From positions 18,957 through 82,956 of the forward strand of contig NZ_JAPWAG010000010.1 of NCBI RefSeq assembly GCF_041432775.1: DNA of 64,000 nucleotides, written 5' to 3'. Shown here in pieces: positions 51,016 through 63,819 of the stretch. This DNA is from Pauljensenia sp902373545 (lineage in GTDB: Bacteria; Actinomycetota; Actinomycetes; Actinomycetales; Actinomycetaceae). The notes beneath the pieces were generated by a model that saw nothing but the letters and a program-made list of their open reading frames with translations, did no database searches and was not told the DNA's origin. How positions within the stretch are numbered: position 1 is the first letter of the stretch; each line of letters begins with the position of its first letter. The position numbers and the translations under genes were made by a program.

Positions 51016-51957
51016 GTGGCAACGATGTTGAAGGTCCGCGTGGCCCGGTGGGTGGCGTGTGTGGTTGTGGTTGGCGCGTGTGTGGTGGGTGTGGGGGTGC
51101 CTGCGTCGGTTGGTGATCCGCTTCCCACGCCTAGTGTTCCTGTTGCTGCTTCGCCCGAGACACCTGTGTTGCCCGGTCATGGCGTGACGATCCGTGTGGT
51201 GGTGAAGCCGAACACAATTAAGACTCCTGATGGGACGTATCAGTGGTCCATCCAGATGGGGATGGCTTTCTACGGCATGTGGAGCCAAGGTAAGGTGATT
51301 ACGAAGGAGGAGTGTCAGTTTCTGGCTGATACGTTTTGGTCGGGTAGTGCCCCGGACTATTTCGTAAAGGTCGAGTCGGTGAGTATTTTTTGTGACCTGG
51401 ATGCGTATTATTTGGGGGAGGCTCGTCACGCGTTTTATTCCCTGGATGAGGCGGGACATGTGCAGGTGCGTGCCCCTATGACGTATCTGACCCAGATCGT
51501 TGATTCGTTTGAGGACGCGAGCATCACAGAGCTCCAAGTAGAGTTCACCTCGATCAATAACGCCCACTGCAATGCCGAGCCCTGGCTGGCGCACTTGGAT
51601 GCTCCTCTCCCTGTTGGTCACTGGTCTTATTGTCAGTGGAGGCCTGACAAGGGCGACACTGTGCCGACGACGGATGAGCCGCTCCTGGAAGGCGACGTTG
51701 AGCAGGCGTTCTTTGATTTCGAGCGGGGCACCGTCGGGCCCTTCATCGATTTGCCCGCACCCATCAACCCCTTCACCATCACACCCACGCCCTCGCAGGC
51801 CGAGGAGCCAGCCTCGGGTGCCACCACTGAGGCCGCCGCTTCCGAGTCCTCGTCTGCTTCTTCGCGCGGCCTCGTCATCGCCGTGGGCGTGGGAGCCGCG
51901 CTCCTCCTCCTGGCCGCCGCGGCGGGAATCACCTGGGCGCGGCGTCGCACAAGCTGA
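51016..51957 (+). CDS. Surface protein with signal peptide and C-terminal anchor, copy 2
   Basis: This 313-residue tandem paralog of the preceding gene has long stretches of identical DNA. Differences concentrate in two places: TIRVVVKPNTIKT versus TISVMVDPTIIKT, and the loop after IQMGMAFYG. The GTG at 51016 follows GAAGGAG at a good distance. The C-terminal helix GLVIAVGVGAALLLLAAA and RRRTS tail are kept. Function unknown. Confidence 0.72.
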   Translation: MATMLKVRVARWVACVVVVGACVVGVGVPASVGDPLPTPSVPVAASPETPVLPGHGVTIRVVVKPNTIKTPDGTYQWSIQMGMAFYGMWSQGKVITKEECQFLADTFWSGSAPDYFVKVESVSIFCDLDAYYLGEARHAFYSLDEAGHVQVRAPMTYLTQIVDSFEDASITELQVEFTSINNAHCNAEPWLAHLDAPLPVGHWSYCQWRPDKGDTVPTTDEPLLEGDVEQAFFDFERGTVGPFIDLPAPINPFTITPTPSQAEEPASGATTEAAASESSSASSRGLVIAVGVGAALLLLAAAAGITWARRRTS

Positions 51958-52150
51958 AACGTGGCGCATCGGCCGGAGTCAGCCGACGGTCGACGAGCCT
52001 GACATGCCGGCGTGTTCACGCGTCGTCACAAGGCCGAAACCCCAGCCACGGCCTCGTACCTGGCAAACCTAAAACTGACCAGATTGCGTGCGAGTACGGC
52101 GGGCGGGCTACACTGGAACAGCATCCGACCGCGCACGCAAGGAGAACCCC

Positions 52151-53140
<990 letters not shown>

Positions 53141-53180
53141 AGAACACCGGTTCCACGCCACGACTCTCTAGAGGAACGCA

Positions 53181-54074
53181 ATGCCTGTACGCTCGCGCGA
53201 GATCCACGCGCTCTCCACCCGCATCCAGTTGCCCGTCATGCGCAAACTGCTGTCCATCATGGACGGGCAGCACTCCGCCCTGCGGCAGGGACGCGGATGG
53301 GAGTTCATGGACCTGGCCCCCTATCAGCCGGGAGACGACGTACGTGAAATCGACTGGGCGGCCACGGCACGCACCGGTTCACCCATCATCAAGCGTCACG
53401 AAGCCACGGCGAACCTACAGGTCATGCTCGTCGTCGACACGGGACGCGAGATGGGCGCGCTCGCCCCGTCGGGAGAGACGAAGGAAGAGATCGCCCTCGC
53501 GGCCTGCGAGGCCATCGCCTGGCTGAGCGTTGCCCGCGGAGACCAGATCGGCCTCGTCGCCGGTGACGACGAGCGCGTGCGCTTCATGCCCGCCCGCTCC
53601 GGTAACGCGCACGCCGAAACGGTGCTGCGCCGCATCGAGGAAGACATCACGCTCGCCTCCCCGCATGCGAACGTCCCCAAGCTCCTCGCCCGAGTCAGGA
53701 CAGTCACGCGCCGACGCAGCCTCATCGTGATCGTCACCGACAGCACCCAGCCGACGGCGACGCGCGAAACGGATGACCTCATTAAGTCCCTGTCCGTGCG
53801 TCACCAGGTCATCCTCATCAGCATCGAAGACATCGACCCGACCACCCTCGAGAAGGGCACGGAGGTCGTCGACGTCAACGAGGGACCTTTGCCGGACTTC
53901 CTGCTGCGCGACTCGCAGCTGGCGGGGGAGGCCGCCAACGTCGTGGCGATGCGCCGGGCCGCAGTCAAACAGTTGCTCGATCAGAGGGGAGTCATCCACG
54001 TGGACGTGTCCTCCAGCGAGGAGATCCCCCACGCGCTCATGCGCGCTCTCGAAAGGGGAGCACATGTCCGGTGA
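53181..54074 (+). CDS. DUF58 domain protein
   Basis: The 297-residue protein carries the DUF58 hallmark YQPGDDVREIDWAATARTG (about residues 48-66), followed by a vWA-like fold (LQVMLVVDTGREMGALAPSG). The DxSxS motif is reduced to DTGRE. Proteins of this family are encoded with MoxR and are thought to be its partner. Its end overlaps the next gene by 11 bp, which indicates coupling. No membrane segments. Confidence 0.9.
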   Translation: MPVRSREIHALSTRIQLPVMRKLLSIMDGQHSALRQGRGWEFMDLAPYQPGDDVREIDWAATARTGSPIIKRHEATANLQVMLVVDTGREMGALAPSGETKEEIALAACEAIAWLSVARGDQIGLVAGDDERVRFMPARSGNAHAETVLRRIEEDITLASPHANVPKLLARVRTVTRRRSLIVIVTDSTQPTATRETDDLIKSLSVRHQVILISIEDIDPTTLEKGTEVVDVNEGPLPDFLLRDSQLAGEAANVVAMRRAAVKQLLDQRGVIHVDVSSSEEIPHALMRALERGAHVR

Positions 54075-54552
54075 TATCAAAGACGACCTGTATACCCCCG
54101 TCATTTACCCGCACTGGATGTGGGTCCTCGGAGTGGCACTCCTCGTGGCGGTCATCGGCTGGGTTCTCTTCTGCCTGTGGCGCTGGTGGACGTCCCGCGT
54201 CGGCGAGGTGACGGAGCTGCACACCATCACGGATGCGCGACGCAAGAAGTACTTGGTCTACGTCGATCAGATCGCGGATCGCTACGCGGACGGTGACCTG
54301 GATGCCCGCGGGGTCCACCTGGCGCTGGCCGGCCTCATGCGCGCGCTCGGCACGGAACGCACCGGGCGTGACCTCGAGGTCGCCACGGTCAGCGAAGTGC
54401 GCGCGCTCGTTCCCGTCTGGCCGGGCCTGGCAAACGTGCTCGCGGCGTGCGAGGTTTCCAGCTTCGCGGGGGAGAACATTCCGGATGGGCAGCCCTCGCA
54501 CGATGCCGTGACGCGCGCCCTGACCATGGCTGTTGAGGCGGTGAACGCATGA
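54064..54552 (+). CDS. DUF4381-like membrane protein of the MoxR operon
   Basis: The 162-residue protein starts with a short cytosolic stretch, then one membrane helix (WMWVLGVALLVAVIGWVLF, about 18-36), and a soluble helical domain (ITDARRKKYLVYVDQIADRY, LALAGLMRALG). Position and layout match the small membrane proteins between DUF58 and vWA genes in Bat-type operons. The ATG at 54064 follows GGGGAG and overlaps the DUF58 gene; its stop overlaps the next ATG. Confidence 0.75.
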   Translation: MSGDIKDDLYTPVIYPHWMWVLGVALLVAVIGWVLFCLWRWWTSRVGEVTELHTITDARRKKYLVYVDQIADRYADGDLDARGVHLALAGLMRALGTERTGRDLEVATVSEVRALVPVWPGLANVLAACEVSSFAGENIPDGQPSHDAVTRALTMAVEAVNA

Positions 54553-55571
54553 GGTTTTGGTGGTTGATCCCGCTCGTCCTGCTCGTGGTGGTGGGCGCCA
54601 CTGTCCTCGGATGGTGGCTGGCACGCCGGGCGGGCCAGCGCGCAGGTAAGAAGGGTTGGGTTGCCAACTCGGGTTTCGTACGAGGCCTGCCCAAGTATCA
54701 GGCTCTCGTGCGGCGCACGCGCGCATCCTTGGCAATGGCGTTCGTGTGTTTCCTCATCGCGGTCATCGCGACCTCCGTGTCGGCGAGTGCGCCCGTGGAC
54801 CGCTACGTCAAGTACGACAAGTCCGCGAGTCGCGATATCGTGCTGTGCCTGGACGCCTCCCCTTCGATGCTTCCCTACGACTCGGAGATCGGCGACGCCT
54901 TCAAGCAGATCATCTCCCACTTTGAGGGAGAACGAATTTCCTTGCAGCTGTGGAACGCCTACTCGATGACGATGTTCCCGCTCACCGATGACTACGAGAT
55001 GGCCGACGACGTGCTCACCGAAATGGCGGGTGTGATCGACCGGGGCTTCTCGACGACGCCCGACGGTTACGCCCATGCCACGCCGGAACTGTACGAGTAC
55101 CTGGAGCCGACGCTGGCCGCGCGGGACGAGGAACGCGCCTCTCTGGTCGGCGACGGGCTGGCCTCGTGCGTCATGGGCTTCGACCACACGGACAAGCAGC
55201 GTTCGCGCACGATTCTGCTGGCCACCGATAACGAGGTATTCGGCAGCGGCTACTACAACCTGCAGCAGGCCATTGCCTTCGCGAAGAGCCAGAACGTGAC
55301 CGTCACGGCGCTGTATCCCGGCTCTATGACGACCCTGTCGAGCGAGGGCGAGGATCTGCGCAATCAGGTGAAGTCGACGGGCGGCGACTTCTATGATGCG
55401 TCGTCTCCCGCATCCGTCGATTCGGTTGTTAAGCAGATCGAGGCCGAACAGAAGGAAGACTTGGATGCCAAGGGCAAGCTGATCGAAACTGATCGTCCGC
55501 GCGCCGCCCTGGGCTGGACACTGGTCGGTGTCGTGTCCCTGCTCGGCCTGCTTGCCTTCGGGAGGCTCTGA
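54549..55571 (+). CDS. von Willebrand factor A domain membrane protein (BatA-like)
   Basis: The 340-residue protein has two N-terminal membrane helices (about 4-25 and 57-76), an extracytoplasmic vWA domain with MIDAS start DASPSM (about residue 103) and TDNE-type acidic motif (LLATDNEVFG), and a C-terminal helix (LGWTLVGVVSLLGLLAFG). It binds a divalent metal and a partner protein, substrate unknown. ATGA overlap with the preceding gene. Confidence 0.85.
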   Translation: MRFWWLIPLVLLVVVGATVLGWWLARRAGQRAGKKGWVANSGFVRGLPKYQALVRRTRASLAMAFVCFLIAVIATSVSASAPVDRYVKYDKSASRDIVLCLDASPSMLPYDSEIGDAFKQIISHFEGERISLQLWNAYSMTMFPLTDDYEMADDVLTEMAGVIDRGFSTTPDGYAHATPELYEYLEPTLAARDEERASLVGDGLASCVMGFDHTDKQRSRTILLATDNEVFGSGYYNLQQAIAFAKSQNVTVTALYPGSMTTLSSEGEDLRNQVKSTGGDFYDASSPASVDSVVKQIEAEQKEDLDAKGKLIETDRPRAALGWTLVGVVSLLGLLAFGRL

Positions 55572-55572
55572 C

Positions 55573-56604
55573 ATGGTTTTTCATCCCGTTATTCACCCGG
55601 CGCTTCTCGTCATCATCGTCCTGGTGGCGGCAGCCTTCGTGGTTGTGTCCGCCCGGCGCTCCGTGCGCACGAGCCTGATGGATGTCATCAGGCGTTCCCT
55701 GATCGTCGTGATGGTTGCCGTCATGGGCGCGGGGCCCTCCATTCCCGGCAAGGCCGTCGAGGTGACCTCGAGCCTCGAGGTGTACTACGTCATCGACCGC
55801 ACCGGATCGATGGGCGCCGAGGACTGGGACGGGGACAATCCCCGCATCGACGGCGTGCGCAGCGACGTCGGCATCCTCATGAACTCTCTCACCGGGTCAC
55901 GCTTCTCGATCCTGTCGTGGGACTCGAACGTGCACGTTGGTATGCCCCTGACGACCGACGCCTCCGCGGTCCAGTCGTACATGGCCACGTTCACGCAGGA
56001 GCTATCTTCCTCCTCGCAGGGCTCGTCCCCCCACCGCCCCGCCCAGGAGCTGGCCAAGCTGCTGAAGAAGAACAAGGAACGCCACCCGAACAATATTCGC
56101 GCGGTCTTCATCTTCTCCGATGGTGAGACGTCGAACGAGGGCCACTGGTCGACTGCTCCCATGGGGTCCGAATCGGATTGGGACGCCGTCAAGCCCTACG
56201 TCGACGGCGGCCTGGTCATCGGCTACGGCACTGAGGAAGGCGGCAAGATGAAGATCCAGCGCCTGGCTGGCGCCGAGGAACAGAGCGGCAGCGACGGATA
56301 CATTCATGACAAGTCGCAGCCGGGTGACCCCGTCGCCATCTCCCACATTGACGAGGCCGCGCTGAACAATATCGCGTCGCGTCTCGGCATTGACTACGTG
56401 CACTCACCCGACAAGGCCGCGATCGAGTCGCACGCACAGTCACTACTCGAACGAGCAACGACGATCGCCGAAGAACGCAACATGCGGTCCACGTACCGCT
56501 ACATCATTTGGCCGGTCGCCCTCATCCTCGGAGGACTCCTGGCGTGGGAGGGCGCAAACCTGGCGCGGCGCGCACAACAGTTGAGGAATTCCCATGCAAT
56601 CTAA
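55573..56604 (+). CDS. von Willebrand factor A domain membrane protein (BatB-like)
   Basis: The 343-residue protein has two N-terminal helices, a vWA domain with MIDAS DRTGSMG (about residue 77) and FSDGETSNEG, and a C-terminal helix (YIIWPVALILGGLLAWEG). The DxTxS variant of MIDAS is still compatible with metal binding. The ATG is one base after the previous stop, and its end overlaps the next gene by 11 bp. It probably works as a pair with the preceding vWA protein. Confidence 0.85.
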   Translation: MVFHPVIHPALLVIIVLVAAAFVVVSARRSVRTSLMDVIRRSLIVVMVAVMGAGPSIPGKAVEVTSSLEVYYVIDRTGSMGAEDWDGDNPRIDGVRSDVGILMNSLTGSRFSILSWDSNVHVGMPLTTDASAVQSYMATFTQELSSSSQGSSPHRPAQELAKLLKKNKERHPNNIRAVFIFSDGETSNEGHWSTAPMGSESDWDAVKPYVDGGLVIGYGTEEGGKMKIQRLAGAEEQSGSDGYIHDKSQPGDPVAISHIDEAALNNIASRLGIDYVHSPDKAAIESHAQSLLERATTIAEERNMRSTYRYIIWPVALILGGLLAWEGANLARRAQQLRNSHAI

Positions 56605-57784
56605 CAACCCTGCACGCGAAGACGACCTCCTGCCTTTCGGTGCCCCCCAAGCAGATGCCACCGACCCCGCGGTGCGTGCCAAGCTGGCCTCGGCCTCGGG
56701 CAAACCCCAGCGCTCCCCGCGCGCGCTGCGCCCCCTGTGGTACTCGATCCCCTTCCTGGTGATCGCGCTGGCGATCTCCGCGTACCTGATCGGAATCACC
56801 CTGTGGTCACGCTCGTCGCTGGGACACTGGACGAACGAGGAGTACCCCGCCGCTCAGGCCGGGTACGAGGGGCAAAAGTCGTGGACCTCCTCCGGCGTCG
56901 AGCAGTGGGTCGCACACTACAACCTGGGTACGACGCTCGTGAGCCAGGACTCGATCGACGAGGGCGTGGCTGAGCTGCGTACCGCCTACGACATGGTCCC
57001 CAAGGCCATCGAGGTCCAGCCCGGGCGCCTGGAGCCCTTCTCCTACGAGTGTCGCGTGCGCGTGAACCTCGGTCTGGGCATTGAAATCCAGGGCGATGCG
57101 AAGGACTCAGCCGGTGCGTACGGCGAGGCCTACGACCTGTACCAGGAGTCCGAAGACATGGTGGCTCCCTGCCAGAGCGCCAACCAGAGCCAGTCGAACA
57201 ACCAGGGTCAGTCCGGCAACCAGGGCCAGTCCGGCAACCAGGGCCAGTCTGGTAACCAGGGTCAGTCCGGCAACCAGGGTCAGTCCGGCAACCAGGGTCA
57301 GTCTGGCAACCAGGGTCAGTCCGGCGGCCAGGGTCAGTCCGGCGGCCAGGGCCACAATGGTGAGCAGGGTCAGTCCGGCAACCAGGGCCAGGGTGGCCAG
57401 ACTAACCACGCCGACGAGAACAAGAGTCGCGTCCAGAAGAAGAAGCAGAACGCCGACAAGAAGAATCGTGGCGAAGACCCGAACGACCCGAACAAGGGCA
57501 ACAACGGCGGCAACGGCGGCAACGACCCGAGCAACGGCGGCAACGACCCGAATAAGGGCAACAACGGCGGCAACGGCGGTAACGACCCGAGCAAGGGCAA
57601 CAACCCGGGCAACCAGCCGACCACGCAGCCCGGCTCGACCCCCACGCCTGACCCCTACGAGGGCGAAAGCGAGGAGGAGCGCAAACGCCGACAGGGCCTG
57701 GAGGGGCAAAACACCAAGCGTGATCGCGATCGACGTGAACACGACGACCAGCAGCGCAGCGGTAACCCGAACGGCGGCTGGTGA
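56594..57784 (+). CDS. Membrane-anchored TPR-like protein with Gln/Gly/Asn repeats (BatC/E-like)
   Basis: The 396-residue protein has one membrane helix (about 49-70), a helical TPR-like region (YNLGTTLVSQDSIDEGVAEL, about 110-129), and then low-complexity repeats. These are about a dozen QSGNQG-type hexads (18-bp DNA repeat from 57190 to about 57390), a Lys-rich patch, and NDPNKGNNGGNGG repeats. TPR proteins of this position occur in Bat operons. The repeats probably form an extended hydrophilic spacer and may vary in length between strains. Confidence 0.75.
   Translation: MQSNNPAREDDLLPFGAPQADATDPAVRAKLASASGKPQRSPRALRPLWYSIPFLVIALAISAYLIGITLWSRSSLGHWTNEEYPAAQAGYEGQKSWTSSGVEQWVAHYNLGTTLVSQDSIDEGVAELRTAYDMVPKAIEVQPGRLEPFSYECRVRVNLGLGIEIQGDAKDSAGAYGEAYDLYQESEDMVAPCQSANQSQSNNQGQSGNQGQSGNQGQSGNQGQSGNQGQSGNQGQSGNQGQSGGQGQSGGQGHNGEQGQSGNQGQGGQTNHADENKSRVQKKKQNADKKNRGEDPNDPNKGNNGGNGGNDPSNGGNDPNKGNNGGNGGNDPSKGNNPGNQPTTQPGSTPTPDPYEGESEEERKRRQGLEGQNTKRDRDRREHDDQQRSGNPNGGW
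57190..57390 (+). repeat. 18-bp tandem repeats coding for QSGNQG
   Basis: Consecutive units of CAGTCCGGCAACCAGGGT and close variants, in frame within the preceding gene. Slippage-prone. Confidence 0.85.
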
Positions 57785-57876
57785 CACGCGCGTCCACGTC
57801 TCATTACCGCTGTGACGTGCACCCATAAAATCCCATGTCGGCCTGCCAGGCCGTCAAAGACCGATAGGCTGGAATC

Positions 57877-59211
57877 GTGAAGGTCCTTCTCGTTGGTAAC
57901 GGGGGTCGCGAACACGCGATCGCCCGAGCGCTTGTGCGAACGTCTACCCCCGAGCAGCCCGTGAAGCTTGTCGTCCAGGCCGGTAACCCGGCGCTGGAGC
58001 AGCTGGGCCGCTCCCTCACCATGGATCCGATGGATCCGAAGGATGTCGTGCGACGCGCGACATCCGAGAAGGTCGACCTCGTGGTCGTCGGCCCGGAGGC
58101 CCCGCTCGTCGCGGGCGTCGCCGATGCCGTGCTGGACTACGGGATCCCCGTGTTCGGCCCGACGAAGGACGCAGCGCGACTCGAGGCCTCCAAGTCTTTC
58201 GCGAAGCAGGTCATGGCCGACGCCGGCGTGGCTACCGCCCGCGCCTTCACCTGCACCACCATGGACCAGGTCGAGGCCGCATTCGACGATCTGGGTGCGC
58301 CCTACGTCGTCAAGGACGACGCCCTGGCCGCCGGCAAGGGAGTCGTCGTGACCTCCGACCGCGCCCAGGCCTCGAAACACGCGCGTGCCTGCCTGGCCCG
58401 CGACGGGGGAGCGGTCGTCATCGAGGACTACCTCGATGGACCCGAGGTCTCCCTCTTCTGCTTCGCCGACGGCACCACCGTCGTGCCCCTCCAGCCCGCC
58501 CAGGACTTCAAGCGCGTGGGCGACGGCAACGAGGGCCCCAACACGGGCGGCATGGGTGCCTACAGCCCCCTGCCATGGCTGCCCGAGGAAGCCACGCAGC
58601 GCATCGTCACCGAGGTCGCCCAGCCCGTCGTCGCCGAAATGGCCCGACGCGGTACCCCCTTCCGTGGCCTCCTGTACTGCGGCCTCGCGATGACCTCGAA
58701 GGGCATCCGCGTCGTCGAGTTCAACGTGCGTTTTGGTGACCCGGAGACTCAGGCGGTCCTCGAGCGCCTCGACTCCCCGCTGGCCCCCATCCTGTATGCG
58801 GCCGCCACCGGCACCCTGGCCAAGATCCCCGCCCCCGTGTGGAGCGAGGACGCTGCCGTCACTGTCGTCATGGCGTCGGGCGGCTACCCGGGCCCCACGG
58901 ACACCGGGCACGAGATCACCGGCATTGAGGCGGCTGAGCAGCTCGATGGAGTCCACGTCATCCACGCCGGCACCTCCCAGGAAATCACCGACGACCCCGC
59001 CGACGTCGCGGCCGGCTGCTGCGGCTTCGAACCCACCTACGCGCTGGTGAACTCCGGCGGCCGAGTCCTCGACGTTGTCGCCCGCGCGGCCACCCTCGAC
59101 GAGGCCCGGGCACTCGCCTACCGGGGCGTCGACCTCATCCACTTTGACGGCGAGCACCATCGCAGCGACATCGCGACGTGGCCCGCCGACTTGGTCGTCA
59201 CCCTCGACTGA
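57877..59211 (+). CDS. purD: Phosphoribosylamine-glycine ligase (GAR synthetase)
   Basis: PurD joins glycine to phosphoribosylamine with ATP. The 444-residue ATP-grasp protein starts VKVLLVGNGGREHAIA, with PYVVKDDALAAGKGVVV, GGMGAYSPLPW and VEFNVRFGDPETQAVL. GTG start. It opens a purine gene cluster (purD, purC, purS, purQ, purL) on the plus strand, following the MoxR operon. Confidence 0.96.
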   Translation: MKVLLVGNGGREHAIARALVRTSTPEQPVKLVVQAGNPALEQLGRSLTMDPMDPKDVVRRATSEKVDLVVVGPEAPLVAGVADAVLDYGIPVFGPTKDAARLEASKSFAKQVMADAGVATARAFTCTTMDQVEAAFDDLGAPYVVKDDALAAGKGVVVTSDRAQASKHARACLARDGGAVVIEDYLDGPEVSLFCFADGTTVVPLQPAQDFKRVGDGNEGPNTGGMGAYSPLPWLPEEATQRIVTEVAQPVVAEMARRGTPFRGLLYCGLAMTSKGIRVVEFNVRFGDPETQAVLERLDSPLAPILYAAATGTLAKIPAPVWSEDAAVTVVMASGGYPGPTDTGHEITGIEAAEQLDGVHVIHAGTSQEITDDPADVAAGCCGFEPTYALVNSGGRVLDVVARAATLDEARALAYRGVDLIHFDGEHHRSDIATWPADLVVTLD

Positions 59212-59233
59212 TCCCACGACACTGAGGAGCATC

Positions 59234-60235
59234 ATGCCCGCCTCCCTGCACGGTTGGACCCCCCTGAGCTCGGGGAAGGTTCGCGACATCTACGCTCCCG
59301 ACGAGGCCGTGGTTGGCCCCGCGCAGGAAACGACGCCCGCCGAGGGCCGCCCCCGCCACGCGAAGGTGGGCCCGGAGGCGCTCCTCATGGTGACGTCGGA
59401 TCGCATCAGCGCCTACGACTACGTGCTGCCGACCGAGATCCGCGGCAAGGGCGCGGTCCTCAACCAGCTGGCGATCTGGTGGATGGGCAAGCTGCGTCCC
59501 CTCGTGGAAAACCACCTGCTGGCCGTGGGCACGAAGGTGCCGGCCGAGGCCTCGAGCGCCCTGGAGGGTGCTCCGGCCACGCGCTTCACGGTTCCCGCCG
59601 AGGTCGACGCGCGCGCGGTCGTGTGCCGCAGCCTGTACATGATCCCGATTGAGTGCGTCGTGCGCGGCTACCTGACCGGCTCGGGCTTGGCTGAGTACCG
59701 CGAGTCCGGCACCGTGTGCGGCATCAAGCTCCCCGAAGGCCTGACCGAGGCCTCGCGCCTGGAGGAGCCGATTTTCACCCCGGCCGCGAAGGCCGAGCTG
59801 GGCGAGCACGACGAGAACATCACCTTCGAGCAGACCGTCGAACGCATCGGCGAGGAGTACGCGACCGCGATCCGTGACCTCTCGCTCGCCCTGTACCGCC
59901 GGGCGCGCGACATCGCCGCCGAGCGGGGCATCATCATCGCGGACACCAAGTTCGAGTTCGGTATCGACGTGGCGACCGGCGCGATTGTGCTTGCGGACGA
60001 GATCCTCACGCCGGACTCTTCGCGATTCTGGCCGGCCGACAAGTGGGTTGAGGGCCAGGTGACGCCGAGCTTCGACAAGCAGTACGTGCGCGACTGGCTC
60101 ACCTCGGACGAATCCGGGTGGGACCGCACCTCGGGCGAGAACCCGCCCGCTCTGCCCGACTCCGTGGCCGCCGCGACCGCCGCGCGCTACGTCGAGGCCT
60201 ACCGCCGACTCACCGGGTCGGACCCCATCCTGTAA
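59234..60235 (+). CDS. purC: SAICAR synthetase
   Basis: PurC condenses CAIR with aspartate. The 333-residue protein shows SSGKVRDIYAPDE, SAYDYVLPTEIRGKG, ECVVRGYLTGSGLAEY and IADTKFEFG. This is the long actinobacterial form; E. coli PurC has 237 residues. A non-conserved stretch around AQETTPAEGRPRHAK is inserted early. ATG with GAGGAG upstream; the longer frame from 59075 lies inside purD and is not used. Confidence 0.96.
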   Translation: MPASLHGWTPLSSGKVRDIYAPDEAVVGPAQETTPAEGRPRHAKVGPEALLMVTSDRISAYDYVLPTEIRGKGAVLNQLAIWWMGKLRPLVENHLLAVGTKVPAEASSALEGAPATRFTVPAEVDARAVVCRSLYMIPIECVVRGYLTGSGLAEYRESGTVCGIKLPEGLTEASRLEEPIFTPAAKAELGEHDENITFEQTVERIGEEYATAIRDLSLALYRRARDIAAERGIIIADTKFEFGIDVATGAIVLADEILTPDSSRFWPADKWVEGQVTPSFDKQYVRDWLTSDESGWDRTSGENPPALPDSVAAATAARYVEAYRRLTGSDPIL

Positions 60236-60299
60236 ACAGACTTGCCCGCCGGGCAAGATGCGCGGCGGGATCCTCACCAACAACACAAGGAGGAACGCC

Positions 60300-60581
60300 G
60301 TGGGGCGAATCATCGTGGAAGTGATGCCGAAGCCGGAGATCCTGGATCCCCAGGGTAAGGCTGTCGGTTCGGCGCTGCCCAGGCTTGGAATCACGAGCTT
60401 CGAGGCCGTGCGCCAGGGTAAGTGCTTCCACCTGAGCGTGGACGGTCCCGTTACCGACGAGCTCCTGGACCAGGCCCGCAAGGCCGCCGAAGAGGTCCTG
60501 TCCAACCCGATCATTGAGGACGTCGTGCGCGTCGAGGCCATCGACGAGGCCGACGCTCGTTACGCGGGAGGCGTGCAGTGA
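60300..60581 (+). CDS. purS: FGAM synthetase subunit PurS
   Basis: PurS is the small subunit that bridges PurQ and PurL. The 93-residue protein has VMPKPEILDPQGKAV, the usual PurS opening, and ends IIEDVVRVEAID. GTG start with AAGGAGG upstream. Its stop overlaps the GTG of purQ, ensuring balanced expression of the complex. Confidence 0.95.
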   Translation: MGRIIVEVMPKPEILDPQGKAVGSALPRLGITSFEAVRQGKCFHLSVDGPVTDELLDQARKAAEEVLSNPIIEDVVRVEAIDEADARYAGGVQ

Positions 60582-61285
60582 CCCGCGTCGGAGTCGTCAC
60601 CTTCCCCGGTACCCTCGACGACCGCGACGCCGCCCGCGCGGTTGAGATCGCCGGAGCCGAGGCCGTGTCCCTGTGGCACAAGGACGCCGACCTGCACGGC
60701 GTCGACGCGGTCGTCATCCCCGGCGGCTTCTCCTACGGCGACTACCTGCGCTGCGGCGCGATCGCGGCGACCGCTCCCGTCATGAGCGAAATCGTGCGCG
60801 AAGCCGAACGAGGCCTGCCCGTCCTGGGCATCTGCAACGGCTTCCAGGTCCTGTGCGAGTCGCACCTGCTGCCCGGCGCGCTCATCCGCAACGACCACCA
60901 GAAGTTCCTGTGCCGCGACCAGGTGCTGCGCATCGAGAACGCGGACACCGCGTGGACGCGCGCCTACAGCACCGGCGACACCATCACGGTTCCCCTCAAG
61001 AACGGCGAAGGCAACTTCCAGGCGTCCCCCGCCGAGCTCGAACGGCTCGAGGGCGAAGGCCGCGTCGTGTTCCGCTACGTCGACTTCAACCCCAACGGAA
61101 GCGCCAACGACATCGCGGGCGTCACCAACGCATCGGGCAACGTCGTCGGCCTCATGCCCCACCCCGAGCACGCGACCGAGGTCGGCTTCGGCCCGCTCTC
61201 CCTCGGACCCGACGGCGCCAGCCACCACGGCGGCACCGACGGCCTGGGCATCTTCCACTCCGTCCTCGCATCCCTCGTCGGCTGA
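60578..61285 (+). CDS. purQ: FGAM synthetase glutaminase subunit PurQ
   Basis: PurQ releases ammonia from glutamine for PurL. The 235-residue class I amidotransferase has GGFSYGDYLRCGAIA, the nucleophile elbow GICNGFQVL (Cys near residue 86), and the His/Glu pair in MPHPEHA. GTG start overlapping the purS stop. Confidence 0.96.
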   Translation: MTRVGVVTFPGTLDDRDAARAVEIAGAEAVSLWHKDADLHGVDAVVIPGGFSYGDYLRCGAIAATAPVMSEIVREAERGLPVLGICNGFQVLCESHLLPGALIRNDHQKFLCRDQVLRIENADTAWTRAYSTGDTITVPLKNGEGNFQASPAELERLEGEGRVVFRYVDFNPNGSANDIAGVTNASGNVVGLMPHPEHATEVGFGPLSLGPDGASHHGGTDGLGIFHSVLASLVG

Positions 61286-61354
61286 CGACGCCACCGCGCC
61301 CTCACCCGTGAGGGAGCCCCGGCCTCGTCCATGATCTTTCGAATGGAAACACGA

Positions 61355-63712
<2,358 letters not shown>

Positions 63713-63791
63713 GGTGCCATCTGTGAGTAGCTGTGGCTGAGCCTGTCTGACTTGGCTGGCCGGGCTGGTGCGGCTGAGCCGGTGCGTCTAG

Positions 63792-63819
63792 GGGGCGCGG
63801 GCCTGCGGGCCCGCGCCCC
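63792..63819 (+). terminator. GC-rich hairpin downstream of purL
   Basis: A perfect 12-bp stem (GGGGCGCGGGCC and complement) with loop TGCG lies 80 bp after the purL stop. It has only a weak T-rich tail (TGTGTTTCTTG). The bases from here to the window end hold no convincing gene. Confidence 0.6.
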
